Shown here: piece after piece, positions 7,033 to 15,092 of the stretch | How positions within the stretch are numbered: the first letter of the stretch is position 1 | Layout of the letters: every line of letters starts with the position of its first letter | DNA from: JBAZPT01 sp041645535 | GTDB lineage: Bacteria > Patescibacteriota > Minisyncoccia > Moranbacterales > UBA2206 | Length of the DNA: 64,000 nucleotides | NCBI GenBank assembly: GCA_041645535.1 | Contig: JBAZPT010000001.1 | Span: 310,001-374,000 of the forward strand | Direction: 5' to 3' | The notes under the pieces: model-generated | The model's input: only the letters and a program-made list of their open reading frames with translations | Told to the model about the DNA's origin: nothing | Databases searched by the model: none | Made by a program: the position numbers and the translations under genes

Positions 7033-8216
7033 TGAACAATAATGGTCTGCCACAAGTAATAGAAAACAAGTTTCAGAAAATCAAGAGGCAATGCAAAGAG
7101 GCCGAGGCCAAGGGAATTAAATTATACAAACTTTCCATTGGACAACCGACAGGACCGGCGCTTTTAAGCGCCAGAAAAGGAGTCGCTGAAGCAGTTATGA
7201 GCGATGAGGAAAGTATGTTCGAGTACCAGGATAACGGTTCGCCTGGTGTTCCTGATTTTGCAAGGAAATTCATCCAGGCGCACGTTAAAACAGATCTGGG
7301 CAGAATTTCAGGTATCACTTTTTTGCCGATTCTCGGTATCAAATCAATACTTGGACTCATTCCCATGGCCTGTGGCGGTATCGGCGGCAATAAAATTAAC
7401 ATGTACACCATGACAGAGCCTGGATATCCGACACCGGTGGATCAGGCAGAGTTACTTGGTATGATTCACCGGTCGCTGACGACTAATCCTGGCAACCGGT
7501 TTCTCTTCCCGGTAAACGAAATTGATGGGGGAAAAGTTGATCTTGTGATGACAAATTTTCCGCACAATCCGTCCGGACAGATCGCGACAAGAAAATTCTG
7601 GGAGAAACCCTGCGCTTTTTGTGAGAAGCACAACATCCGCCTTTTCAACGATGCTGCCTATGCTATTTTAACCTACAGTAAGGCAGCTTGCACTTTGACG
7701 GAGGTCGCGGTTGATTTCCCCAATCTTCAATGGGCGGAGGCATATTCCGCTTCGAAGGTTATCGCCAATGGAACAGACTTCCGAGTCGGCGCCATTGTTG
7801 GTTCGCCCGATTTCGTCGATGCCATTGCCAAGATAAAAGGCAAAACTGACAGCGGATTTTTCGCTCCAGCGGCGGCAGGCGTACTTTATGCCATTGAAAA
7901 CGACTGGGAGGGAATCATGGCTTGCCGTGACGCGTACGCCAGGAAGATCAAATTTTTAATTCCTCTTCTGGAATCCTGCGGCATGCAACTGGCAGTCAAA
8001 CCGAGAGCCACATTTTTTACCCTCTGGATGAGCCCCAAGAAAGCTTTCGGCAGAAATATCAAAAGCGCTGACGAATTCAATGAGCTCATGATCGCCAAAA
8101 CCGGAATTGTCGGCGTGCCATTTGATCCTTATATGAGATATGCGGTAACGTCCCAAGTGGAGGAATGGGAAAAGCCACTAAAAGATGGATTCAAAAAGGC
8201 AAGGATAGCCTATTAG
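7029..8216 (+). CDS. Class I/II aminotransferase, LL-diaminopimelate aminotransferase-like
   Basis: A PLP-dependent aminotransferase of 395 residues. It shows NFPHNPSG at 176-183, NDAAYA at 207-212 and SASKVIANGTDFR at 240-252 with the Schiff-base lysine at 243. Pairing with a diaminopimelate-decarboxylase-like gene suggests a lysine or related amino acid route. The rest of the pathway is not in view and the substrate is inferred. Two adjacent ATGs (7029 and 7032) follow AGGAG; the second has better spacing. The first overlaps the lysA stop as ATGA, so the two genes are translationally coupled. A strong terminator at 8231-8268 closes the operon. Confidence 0.75.
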   Translation: MMNNNGLPQVIENKFQKIKRQCKEAEAKGIKLYKLSIGQPTGPALLSARKGVAEAVMSDEESMFEYQDNGSPGVPDFARKFIQAHVKTDLGRISGITFLPILGIKSILGLIPMACGGIGGNKINMYTMTEPGYPTPVDQAELLGMIHRSLTTNPGNRFLFPVNEIDGGKVDLVMTNFPHNPSGQIATRKFWEKPCAFCEKHNIRLFNDAAYAILTYSKAACTLTEVAVDFPNLQWAEAYSASKVIANGTDFRVGAIVGSPDFVDAIAKIKGKTDSGFFAPAAAGVLYAIENDWEGIMACRDAYARKIKFLIPLLESCGMQLAVKPRATFFTLWMSPKKAFGRNIKSADEFNELMIAKTGIVGVPFDPYMRYAVTSQVEEWEKPLKDGFKKARIAY

Positions 8217-8230
8217 TCAAAATCTTAATG

Positions 8231-8268
8231 GAAGCCTCAAGATCAAAAATCTTGGGGCTTCATTTTTA
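8231..8268 (+). terminator. Terminator after the lysA operon
   Basis: A 12-base inverted repeat GAAGCCTCAAGA/TCTTGGGGCTTC with one G:T pair is followed by ATTTTTA. Confidence 0.9.
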
Positions 8269-8291
8269 TTTAGTATTAAAACTCAAAGCCA

Positions 8292-8319
8292 TTGATTTTT
8301 TGGGCATTTAGTGTAAAAT
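8292..8319 (+). promoter_or_regulatory. Promoter of iscS with predicted leaderless start
   Basis: TTGATT (8292-8297), a 16-base spacer and TAAAAT (8314-8319). The -10 box ends seven bases before the ATG at 8327, so transcription should start at or next to the start codon. Confidence 0.55.
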
Positions 8320-8326
8320 AGGACTT

Positions 8327-9589
8327 ATGAAAAAGAAACGAGTTTATCTCGATTACGCCGCCACGACTCCGGTTGATCTGGCTGTTTTTGCCGCTATGAA
8401 GCCATATTTCAGCCAAAAATTCGGCAACGCCATGTCGGTCCACGGTTTCGGCCAAACTGCCCAAAAGGCCATTGATAAAGCCCGCTCACAAGCTGGCGAG
8501 TTTTTCCATTGCCAGCCGCAAGAAGTGATTTTCACCTCCGGCGCCACCGAAAGCAATAACTTGGCTGTCAAGGGCGTTGTCAAGTCATATTATTCGAAAT
8601 TTTACCCTGTTAAATCCGCCAGGGGCGGTGCGAAACAATTTAACAGGGTTACCAAAAAACCGCATCTCATAACGACCGCCTTTGAACACCACTGTGTGCT
8701 TAGTGCTTGCAGGGCAATGGAAAAAGAAAACTTGGCTGAAGCGACATATATCAAACCTGACAAAAATGGCCTGATTAAAATAGGGGATATTAAAAAAGCC
8801 ATCAAGCCCAACACGATTTTAATTTCAGTTATGTATGTCAACAATGAAATTGGCACCGTTCAGCCGATTGCTAAAATCGGAAAGTTAGTTAAAAATATAA
8901 ACTCCAAAAAGCCGGAAAGCGCCTATAAAATAATTTTTCACACTGACGCGACACAGGCGGTTAATTATTTTGATTGCGATGTGGAAAAATTAGGCGTTGA
9001 TTTGCTTTCAATGTCCGCCCACAAAATTTACGGCCCGAAAGGCGTCGGCGCGCTGTATATTAAAAAAGGCACGCCGATTAGGAAAATCCAGGATGGAGGA
9101 GACCAGGAATATAAAATGCGCTCCGGCACGCATAATGTCCCGGGAATTGTGAGCCTGGGAAAAGCATTAGAACTCGTAACTCGTAACGCGAAACGCGAAA
9201 CGCGAAAAATTGAAGAATTACGCGATTATTTGATTAAAAGAATTTTAAAAGAAGTTCCAAAGTCATATCTAAACGGTTCGCGCGAATATAGATCTCCTAA
9301 TAATGCCAACTTCAGATTTGATAATGTGGAAGGGGAAGGGCTGATTCTTTCTCTGGATATGGAAGGTATTGCCGGTTCTACTGGTTCAGCCTGCTCATCC
9401 GGCGCCCTTACGCCATCACATGTGCTATTATCCCTGGGACTAAAACCCCAGCAAGTTCATGGGTCTTTACGGCTCACGCTTGGCAAATATACAACCAAGC
9501 AGGAGATTGACTTCGCCGTTTCGCGAATAAAAGAAACAATGAGCCGGCTGCGCAAAATATCCGGCAATGTTTTGCAAGAATTTAAATAA
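8327..9589 (+). CDS. iscS: Cysteine desulfurase (IscS/NifS)
   Basis: Takes sulfur from cysteine for Fe-S cluster assembly. The 420-residue protein has TSGATESNN at 70-78, AHKIYGPKG with the PLP lysine at 233, and the catalytic cysteine at 356 in GSACSSGALTP. Two short repeats are in frame. A stem-loop element encodes YPVKSARGGAKQF at about 93-105, between the substrate-binding region and the EHH motif. A heptanucleotide tract encodes about residues 283-294. Both fall where homologues vary, so activity is probably kept. It is followed by the scaffold gene iscU, which starts 19 bases after its stop. Expression is likely leaderless. Confidence 0.95.
   Translation: MKKKRVYLDYAATTPVDLAVFAAMKPYFSQKFGNAMSVHGFGQTAQKAIDKARSQAGEFFHCQPQEVIFTSGATESNNLAVKGVVKSYYSKFYPVKSARGGAKQFNRVTKKPHLITTAFEHHCVLSACRAMEKENLAEATYIKPDKNGLIKIGDIKKAIKPNTILISVMYVNNEIGTVQPIAKIGKLVKNINSKKPESAYKIIFHTDATQAVNYFDCDVEKLGVDLLSMSAHKIYGPKGVGALYIKKGTPIRKIQDGGDQEYKMRSGTHNVPGIVSLGKALELVTRNAKRETRKIEELRDYLIKRILKEVPKSYLNGSREYRSPNNANFRFDNVEGEGLILSLDMEGIAGSTGSACSSGALTPSHVLLSLGLKPQQVHGSLRLTLGKYTTKQEIDFAVSRIKETMSRLRKISGNVLQEFK
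8604..8649. repeat. Stem-loop element, family B, in frame in iscS
   Basis: Arms ACCCTGTTAAAT (8604-8615) and ATTTAACAGGGT (8638-8649) are perfectly complementary. A small CCGCC/GGCGG hairpin lies inside. The encoded peptide YPVKSA also appears in porB at another copy of the element (39948-39976). Confidence 0.8.
9172..9206. repeat. Heptanucleotide tandem repeat in iscS
   Basis: Five units: ACTCGTA twice, then ACGCGAA three times. The tract is read in frame as part of a basic helical linker. Confidence 0.8.
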
Positions 9590-9608
9590 TAAAAACCATT
9601 TAAATACA

Positions 9609-9998
9609 ATGAACTATTCAAAAAAAGTTTTAGATCATTTTCTCAATCCGCACAACCAGGGGACGATAAAAAATCCGGACGGCGTCGGCGTTGTCGGCAA
9701 TCCGGTTTGCGGGGACCTGATGAAAATTTATATCCGGGTGAAAAAAAATAAAAAGAAAGAAGAGATAATTGAAGACATAAAATTTGAAACACTTGGCTGC
9801 GCGGCCGCCATCGCAACTTCATCTATGGTTTCTGATTTGGCAATGGGAAAAACTTTGGAAACGGCCGCTAGGATTTCCAAAAAAGATGTCGCGGACGCTC
9901 TCAAGGGATTGCCGCCGGTAAAAATGCACTGTTCCAACCTGGCTGAAGAAGCGCTGAAAGCGGCCATTGAGGATTATCGATCCAAAAAGCATGTTTGA
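9609..9998 (+). CDS. iscU: Fe-S cluster scaffold protein IscU/NifU-like
   Basis: Scaffold on which IscS-derived sulfur and iron are assembled. From MNYSKKVLDHF the protein carries the three conserved cysteines: GNPVCGDLMKI, LGCAAAIATSS and MHCSNLAEEAL. An ATG at 9567 would add 14 residues overlapping the end of iscS. The conserved N-terminus favours 9609. At about 129 residues it is a normal IscU-type single domain without the NifU C-terminal domain. With iscS it forms a minimal cluster-assembly operon, which the Fe-S enzymes elsewhere in the window (ferredoxin, PFOR, aconitase) need. Confidence 0.92.
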   Translation: MNYSKKVLDHFLNPHNQGTIKNPDGVGVVGNPVCGDLMKIYIRVKKNKKKEEIIEDIKFETLGCAAAIATSSMVSDLAMGKTLETAARISKKDVADALKGLPPVKMHCSNLAEEALKAAIEDYRSKKHV

Positions 9999-10012
9999 TA
10001 ATTTTTGTAATA

Positions 10013-10110
10013 CCGTTACAACTTACACGATTCTGATTGTGTTATATGGAAAATTTTCCAAGCAAAATCAGTTCGTTGATTTGAAACTAGTATAAATCAA
10101 GTTGTAACGG
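10013..10110. repeat. Long-loop inverted repeat between iscU and the M23 peptidase gene
   Basis: CCGTTACAACTT (10013-10024) and AAGTTGTAACGG (10099-10110) form a perfect 12-base inverted repeat around 74 bases. The outer CCGTTA matches the elements at 1701 and 42760, while the inner arm differs yet stays complementary. Confidence 0.65.
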
Positions 10111-10125
10111 CATAAATTTAATTTT

Positions 10126-10686
10126 ATGCCGTTTCGCAATACTCCGGTCCTAAATTATCCGGTTGGTAATTTCAAAAATATAAGCCTGCCCTTTGACGAA
10201 CCGAGCAGTTACGACGGAAGATATTGGGGGGTGCATTTAGGCATTGATTTAGACATTCCGGAAGACACCAAAATTTTTTCTGCCGGCAGGGGAGTTGTGG
10301 TTTATTCCAAACTGCATCCGGGCGAATTTTCTCCGGACGGAAAAATTGCGCAAAGAAATTGGGGCGGCATCATTGTCATCGCCCATAAAAATCCAATTGA
10401 TAAAAAAATTTTTTATTCTTTATACGGACACTTGGGAAAAAGATATGTCAAGAAGGGAGACCGGGTAGAGCTGGGGGAGCTGATCGGCGCCTGCGGCAAA
10501 GCTATGAGCGAATCTAATGGGATTTGGGAACAGGAGCATTTGCATTTTGCAATTTATCGCGGACCGTTCCATGGACGGGTCTTGCCGGGTTATTATAATG
10601 AACAAGAAAAAAGGACCCGCCAAGAAGATTGGACGGATCCCATAGAATTTGTAAAAAAATATAATCTTAGCACTCGCAGAGGATAG
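10126..10686 (+). CDS. M23 (LytM-type) metallopeptidase
   Basis: The 186 residues form a single LytM domain with the zinc ligands HLGIDLD, YGHL and HLHFAI. These enzymes cut peptide crosslinks in peptidoglycan or related glycyl bonds. No signal peptide or membrane helix is seen, and the protein starts almost at the domain. It may therefore act in the cytoplasm, leave by another route, or have another substrate. There is no Shine-Dalgarno site; the right arm of the upstream palindrome ends 15 bases before the ATG. The hairpin at 10683-10706 can end transcription. Confidence 0.85.
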   Translation: MPFRNTPVLNYPVGNFKNISLPFDEPSSYDGRYWGVHLGIDLDIPEDTKIFSAGRGVVVYSKLHPGEFSPDGKIAQRNWGGIIVIAHKNPIDKKIFYSLYGHLGKRYVKKGDRVELGELIGACGKAMSESNGIWEQEHLHFAIYRGPFHGRVLPGYYNEQEKRTRQEDWTDPIEFVKKYNLSTRRG

Positions 10687-10706
10687 GGCATAAAAGGCCC
10701 TATTTT
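10683..10706 (+). terminator. Terminator after the M23 peptidase gene
   Basis: The short hairpin ATAGGGC/GCCCTAT is followed by TTTT. It overlaps the 3' end of the gene. Confidence 0.65.
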
Positions 10707-10774
10707 CATATATCAACAGTGTCGCACAAGGTATCTTTTACGACATATAGTGCTTTTAAATTAATCGGCTCCTT

Positions 10775-12091
10775 CTAATGGTATATGATCATCTGATCAA
10801 TTTTGGTTCCGCTATTCGCGCCCAACGCTCCTACCAACGCGCGCGAAGTTCCTAGATATAAGTTTGATCCAAAATATGGATCATGCACGACATAATCTTT
10901 TTTATCTTTATTGTGAATAATCACATAGTGCCCTCCCCTGCCATTAGTCTTTTTGATGAAAACAATTACCGGATGATCAGCGGCTATTTCTTTGTCCACG
11001 GTTTTCCAGTTTATATTTCCATGAGATATAGATGAGGCCAGCGTTATATCCGGCTCCCAGGATGACGGCCACTTGATAAGATCGTAATAAAATATTTTTT
11101 GCTTGGCCATTTTGCCCGGATCAATGCTTGCGCCTGCAAATTTAAACGCCATAGAAACAGAGGTCACGGCGCAGCCATAATCTTTCATCAGCGAATTTGA
11201 GTTTCCAATAGTCTTATTGCCCCAGCGCGAATCTTTTTGCGAAAAATACCAGCTGGTGGACGCCCAATATTTTGAGTCTGGTTTGGCATAACTTCCCACA
11301 CTAGCATCAACTTCGGCCAAATTCGAAGCCTCGCTAAAATTGAACAATTCTTTTTTTTGCGCCTCCACGCGCGTGAGCAGCTGCTGATATTTTGCCTCTT
11401 CACCTTGCGTCTGCGTTAAAAGATTTTGTTTTTGTGCTTCGCTTGAAAGCAATTCCTGCTTTTTCTGCTCTAAGTCCTGTTTTAATTTTTCACTCTCCTG
11501 TTTTTTCTGTTCCAGATCATTCTGCTCACTTTCCAACGCCGCTTTAGCCTTTTGAATATTGTCTAAAATCTCATTAATTTTTATGCTGGTTTGTTCCAAA
11601 TAATCAGACTGATTGAGTATGGATGAGAAATCGCGGCTGATAAGAACAAGATCCAAAACACCCTGCTGATAATATTCATAGTATGACTGCATCATGCCTA
11701 CAAGAATCAGCCTTTGGTAGCTTATTAAGTCTTCCTTGTAGCTGATATCCCTTTCCAGATCGTTAATTTTTTCCGTCAAATCTTCGGCCTTATTTTTAGT
11801 TTCCACAAGCTCTGTTTGGGTACTCGCCTGTTCCGAATCAATTATTTGCATCTGTTTCTGCAGAGTGGATTGCTGCTTGTTTTTTATGTCAATGAGATCC
11901 TGATAGTCTTCGGCTTTCTTTTCCAAAATCTCGCATTTCTTTTTGTCGTCTCCTGTAAGCTGGCTGCAATCGATATTATCCGCCTTAACGAACGAAAAAA
12001 GCGCCAATCCAAAGACTGCCGCTGTCAAAAACAACTGAAAAACTAAGGCTATTTGGCTGTTTTTTGTTTTTGCTGACATAAAAAGCCCCAT
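10775..12091 (-). CDS. Exported coiled-coil protein with C39-like cysteine peptidase domain
   Basis: The 438-residue protein has a signal or anchor helix near residues 15-35. A long coiled coil at about 45-260 is rich in Gln/Lys/Glu, as in PcsB/CwlO/EnvC cell-wall hydrolase regulators. The C-terminal papain-like domain has YGCAVTSVSMAF (Cys), GGHYVIIH (His) and VHDPYFG (Asp), fitting the Peptidase_C39_2 group. It probably acts on the cell envelope, perhaps in division alongside FtsEX (34.3-36 kb), whose partners in other bacteria are proteins of this design. That partnership is inference. The start may be the second Met (MSAKTKNS). Confidence 0.8.
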   Translation of the reverse strand: MGLFMSAKTKNSQIALVFQLFLTAAVFGLALFSFVKADNIDCSQLTGDDKKKCEILEKKAEDYQDLIDIKNKQQSTLQKQMQIIDSEQASTQTELVETKNKAEDLTEKINDLERDISYKEDLISYQRLILVGMMQSYYEYYQQGVLDLVLISRDFSSILNQSDYLEQTSIKINEILDNIQKAKAALESEQNDLEQKKQESEKLKQDLEQKKQELLSSEAQKQNLLTQTQGEEAKYQQLLTRVEAQKKELFNFSEASNLAEVDASVGSYAKPDSKYWASTSWYFSQKDSRWGNKTIGNSNSLMKDYGCAVTSVSMAFKFAGASIDPGKMAKQKIFYYDLIKWPSSWEPDITLASSISHGNINWKTVDKEIAADHPVIVFIKKTNGRGGHYVIIHNKDKKDYVVHDPYFGSNLYLGTSRALVGALGANSGTKIDQMIIYH

Positions 12092-12133
12092 TTATACCAG
12101 TATAGCACAAATTAAGGGCTTTTCACAGTCTGC

Positions 12134-13630
12134 TTATTTTGCCTTATCTAAAGCTTTTTTAATTCTATCTAGCGTCTCTTTTTTGCCCAGCACCCAGGCC
12201 ACCTCAAATGGCGAAGGTGATTTTTGTTCGCCAGTGAGAGCCGCGCGCAACGGCCACAATAAATCGCCGCGCCTATCTCCAGCAGCTTCCAAAAGATTTT
12301 TTTCCAAGTTTTCTTTAGTCCAATTTGGATCTTGAATATTTTCTAAAATATTTTTAACTTTTTCCAAATTATTTTTCAAATCTTCATCGGTCGACTTTTT
12401 CCATCTTAGCAATTCTTTATCATAATCATTATCGCAAAAGAAAAATTTATTGGCCTCCCCTACTCCGGAAAAATTCACCAGCCTTTCCTGTTCGATAGTC
12501 AAAACTTTTTTCAGATATTCTTCAGTTTTTTTGTTGTCATTTGCGTTTTTAAAAAAATCTTTTTCTGAAAAAAATTCTTTCGTTTTTTCATAAAGTTCTT
12601 CTATGGATAATTTTTTGATATACTGCGCGTTCAGCCAGTCCAGTTTTTTGAGATCAAAAATAGCGCCGGATTTATGCACATGCGACAGATCAAATTTTTC
12701 AATCAATTCATCCACAGAAAAAATTTCCTGCGTGCTCCCCTCTCCCGGATTCCAACCAAGCATAGCGACAAAATTTATAATTGCCTTTTTTAAATATCCT
12801 TTTTGAATATAATCTTCCACGCTGACATCGCCCTGCCTTTTGGAAAGCTTGGCCTTGTCGGGATTCAAGAGCAGCGGCAAATGCGCGAACGCCGGCACCT
12901 TCCAGCCAAAATTTTGGTATAGCTGGATATATTTGGGCGTGCTGGAAATATATTCTTCGCCGCGAAGTATGTGGGAAATTTGCATCAGATGATCATCAAT
13001 AACATTGGCAAAATTGTATGTCGGATATCCATCTGACTTCATTAAGATTTGATCATCCAGTGTGTCATTTTTTATTTTTATTTTTCCCCTAATTAAATCT
13101 TCATATTCCGTGAAGCCTTCCGTGTTTATTTTTTGGCGGATGACATATTTTTCGTCGGCTTCGATTTTCTTTTTAATTTCGTCCGCTGACAATTGAAGGC
13201 AGCTCCGGTCATACATCGGCGCCTGTTTTTTCTTTGATTGCTCCGCGCGCATTTCTTCCAAGCGTTCCGGCGCGCAGAAACAATAATACGCCTGGCCTTT
13301 ATCCACTAGCTCCTGGGCATATTTTTTATAAATATCCAGCCGCTCCGATTGGATATATGGGCCAAAATCGCCTTTCTGAATCACCTTTCCATCCTCAATA
13401 TACACGCCTTCAGAATATTCCAAACCGGCCCAATCCATTATTTGGATTAGTTTTTCCAGCGCGTCCTGCACATAGCGCTTTTGGTCTGTATCCTCTATTC
13501 TTAATATAAAATCGCCCTTATGCTTTTTGGCAAAAAGGTAGGTATAAAGTGCCGTCCGGAAATTTCCAACATGCATATAGCCAGTCGGCGACGGCGCGAA
13601 TCTAACACGGATTTTATTTTTTTCTGCCAT
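12134..13630 (-). CDS. gltX: Glutamyl-tRNA synthetase
   Basis: Charges tRNA-Glu. The 498-residue class I synthetase has RFAPSPTGYMHVGN (HIGH motif as HVGN), RIEDTD, and KLSKR as the KMSKS motif before QGDVSVEDY. The C-terminal anticodon-binding region has normal length. Whether it also charges tRNA-Gln is not visible here: no GatCAB or GlnRS genes lie in the window. Its start overlaps the end of the upstream ParB/Srx-like gene by 17 bases, so it is last in a minus-strand operon. Confidence 0.96.
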   Translation of the reverse strand: MAEKNKIRVRFAPSPTGYMHVGNFRTALYTYLFAKKHKGDFILRIEDTDQKRYVQDALEKLIQIMDWAGLEYSEGVYIEDGKVIQKGDFGPYIQSERLDIYKKYAQELVDKGQAYYCFCAPERLEEMRAEQSKKKQAPMYDRSCLQLSADEIKKKIEADEKYVIRQKINTEGFTEYEDLIRGKIKIKNDTLDDQILMKSDGYPTYNFANVIDDHLMQISHILRGEEYISSTPKYIQLYQNFGWKVPAFAHLPLLLNPDKAKLSKRQGDVSVEDYIQKGYLKKAIINFVAMLGWNPGEGSTQEIFSVDELIEKFDLSHVHKSGAIFDLKKLDWLNAQYIKKLSIEELYEKTKEFFSEKDFFKNANDNKKTEEYLKKVLTIEQERLVNFSGVGEANKFFFCDNDYDKELLRWKKSTDEDLKNNLEKVKNILENIQDPNWTKENLEKNLLEAAGDRRGDLLWPLRAALTGEQKSPSPFEVAWVLGKKETLDRIKKALDKAK

Positions 13631-14303
13631 TTTCTTTTAGAATTTTTTTAATTATTTTCTGAACCTTTTTGTCCGGTAAGTGGATATAATCAAACCTATT
13701 TTTCAATAAGTCATCTACATTTTCATATGTTCTTGATAAAAGTTTTAGCCCGTGATGAAGGTCTTTTTCGCCCTTCTTATTATATGCATTTCTTTGAAAT
13801 CCACGAATCAAATCATATACTGTGTGCTCCTCGCATATCGGCAGATATTTGTCTTCATTCACGGGGATAAATGCTTCGATTTTTTCTCTTCCGGACAATA
13901 CTGTGCCAACAAATCTGTGCATGCCATCAAGAACTAAATAAGTACCCTTTTCTTTACCAGCCCTTAATAAAATCGGTTCTCTGCTAAAAAAGGCTTCTTT
14001 TTTAAATTTGTTTTTTATTGCAGGATTTTTGCTTAATAATTTTCTAAATTCTTCGACTGATCTTTTGCATTTATTAATAAGGATTTTGTTCCAGTTGGGA
14101 TTAGTTCCACTGAATAGAATTTTATCTGCTGGCACTTCTGTTTTTTTCCATGTAATTTTTTTATTTCCGATAAAATCCACTATCCAATTTAACCGCACGC
14201 CTGCGTGCATGATAATTTTTTTTCTCGGATCCTTAATAATGTTATCCGTCTTTTCTTCTTCGTGCCTCGCGAGATTTTTTAAATATTTTTCAAATTTATC
14301 CAT
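13614..14303 (-). CDS. ParB/sulfiredoxin-fold-like protein
   Basis: The 229-residue basic protein has LVLDGMHRFVGTVLSG at about 121-136, resembling the DGxHR nucleotide-binding core of the ParB/Srx fold. The N-terminal third is lysine-rich and has no motif. Known members of the fold include CTP-switch partition proteins, sulfiredoxin and amino-acid kinases such as SbnI, so the activity cannot be assigned. It lies just downstream of a 43-residue Cys-rich peptide gene and overlaps gltX. There is no ParA or recognisable parS, which argues against a partition role. Confidence 0.5.
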   Translation of the reverse strand: MDKFEKYLKNLARHEEEKTDNIIKDPRKKIIMHAGVRLNWIVDFIGNKKITWKKTEVPADKILFSGTNPNWNKILINKCKRSVEEFRKLLSKNPAIKNKFKKEAFFSREPILLRAGKEKGTYLVLDGMHRFVGTVLSGREKIEAFIPVNEDKYLPICEEHTVYDLIRGFQRNAYNKKGEKDLHHGLKLLSRTYENVDDLLKNRFDYIHLPDKKVQKIIKKILKENGRKK

Positions 14304-14326
14304 AAAAAATTAAAAGTTATATTTTT

Positions 14327-14352
14327 GGAAGGCGACCAGTTGATCGCCTTCC
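14327..14352. other. Hairpin between the Cys-rich peptide and ParB-like genes
   Basis: GGAAGGCGA and TCGCCTTCC form a 9-base stem. No long T-run follows on the minus strand, so it may act as an attenuator or mRNA-end stabiliser rather than a full terminator. Confidence 0.5.
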
Positions 14353-14362
14353 TGAGAAAGAA

Positions 14363-14494
14363 TTACCGGCACCCATGACAACTTGAACATTGCCGGCAAG
14401 CTTTTTTAAAATCTTTCTTAATCACTTCAAACATGAAGCTCATGTTTGTTTCTTTCTCGATTACTGGTTTAGTGTATTGCTTTTTCTTTTTCAT
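14363..14494 (-). CDS. 43-residue Cys-rich peptide (possible RiPP-like precursor)
   Basis: Starts at 14494 behind AAAGGAGG (14507-14500), one of the few strong ribosome sites in the window. The peptide opens with MKKKKQYTKPVIEKE and ends with four cysteines in CRQCSSCHGCR. A basic start, a YxKPxI segment and a Cys-rich tail are seen in precursors of ribosomally made, modified peptides, but also in small zinc or metallochaperone proteins. No radical SAM enzyme, cyclase or peptidase-transporter is adjacent. Neighbours are a SET-domain gene upstream and a ParB/Srx-like gene downstream. I do not recognise the family. Confidence 0.55.
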   Translation of the reverse strand: MKKKKQYTKPVIEKETNMSFMFEVIKKDFKKACRQCSSCHGCR

Positions 14495-14531
14495 AAACGC
14501 CTCCTTTCTGCCAGCACCAGCAACTGGCATG

Positions 14532-15091
14532 TTATAAAAAATTTTCCTTTTTCCATGACCCATTCAAAATATATGCTTTCAATGGTTGCCTTACTAAGTC
14601 AGTCATTTTCAATGCATCGTCAATTTTGTTTTTCCAAAAAATTTTGAGCAATTTTGGTATTGGATATTGATTCTTTATTATCTTGCAACAATTATCTTCA
14701 CCGCAAAGACAGTAAATATCTAAATATTTAAGGCTAAATCCTTTATTTGCAAAAACTCTATAATCATATATTGCTTCATCGCCTTTTTTTATGTCTCTTA
14801 CAACAAGATCAATTCCCCTCTCTAGATCCAATGGCAAAATGCTAGGGTTACATGAGTGGTTTATATGTTTGCCACAGTCACAATATGAATTTCTTTTTCA
14901 TTAAATGCGTGTCCGAATTCTAAAATATATCCTTTTTCAGTTTCTGACAGTAAATTGAATTGATTTTTACTAAATGTCTTGCATTTTTCACACCAAAAAG
15001 AAATCAGTGTTCCTTTTGGAATAAATTCTTTGGCAAATAACCCATTGCCTCTGTTTTTTGTTTCCCTAATTTCAAATAAATCAGCAGTCAT
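14532..15091 (-). pseudogene. SET-domain protein interrupted by a one-base frameshift
   Basis: Two open frames together form one SET domain. The first (from 15091) gives NRGNGLFAKEFIPKGTLIS and EFGHAFNEKE. The second gives CDCGKHINHSCNPS, KGDEAIYDYRVF and the CLCGEDNC zinc-like tail. The NHSCxP motif is the S-adenosylmethionine-binding signature of lysine methyltransferases. The frames join if an A5 run (14898-14894 on the minus strand) is read as A6. Possible causes are recent inactivation, slippage in a homopolymer, or an assembly error. The product would be about 186 residues. It starts one base after the stop of the upstream membrane protein gene. Confidence 0.7.
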
Positions 15092-15092
15092 T

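Noticed and set aside
13614..14303. Chromosome partition ParB
   Set aside because: No ParA gene, no helix-turn-helix region and no visible parS; only the DGxHR core resembles the fold.
14327..14352. Classic intrinsic terminator
   Set aside because: The stem is good but no T-run follows on either strand, so it is listed only as a hairpin.
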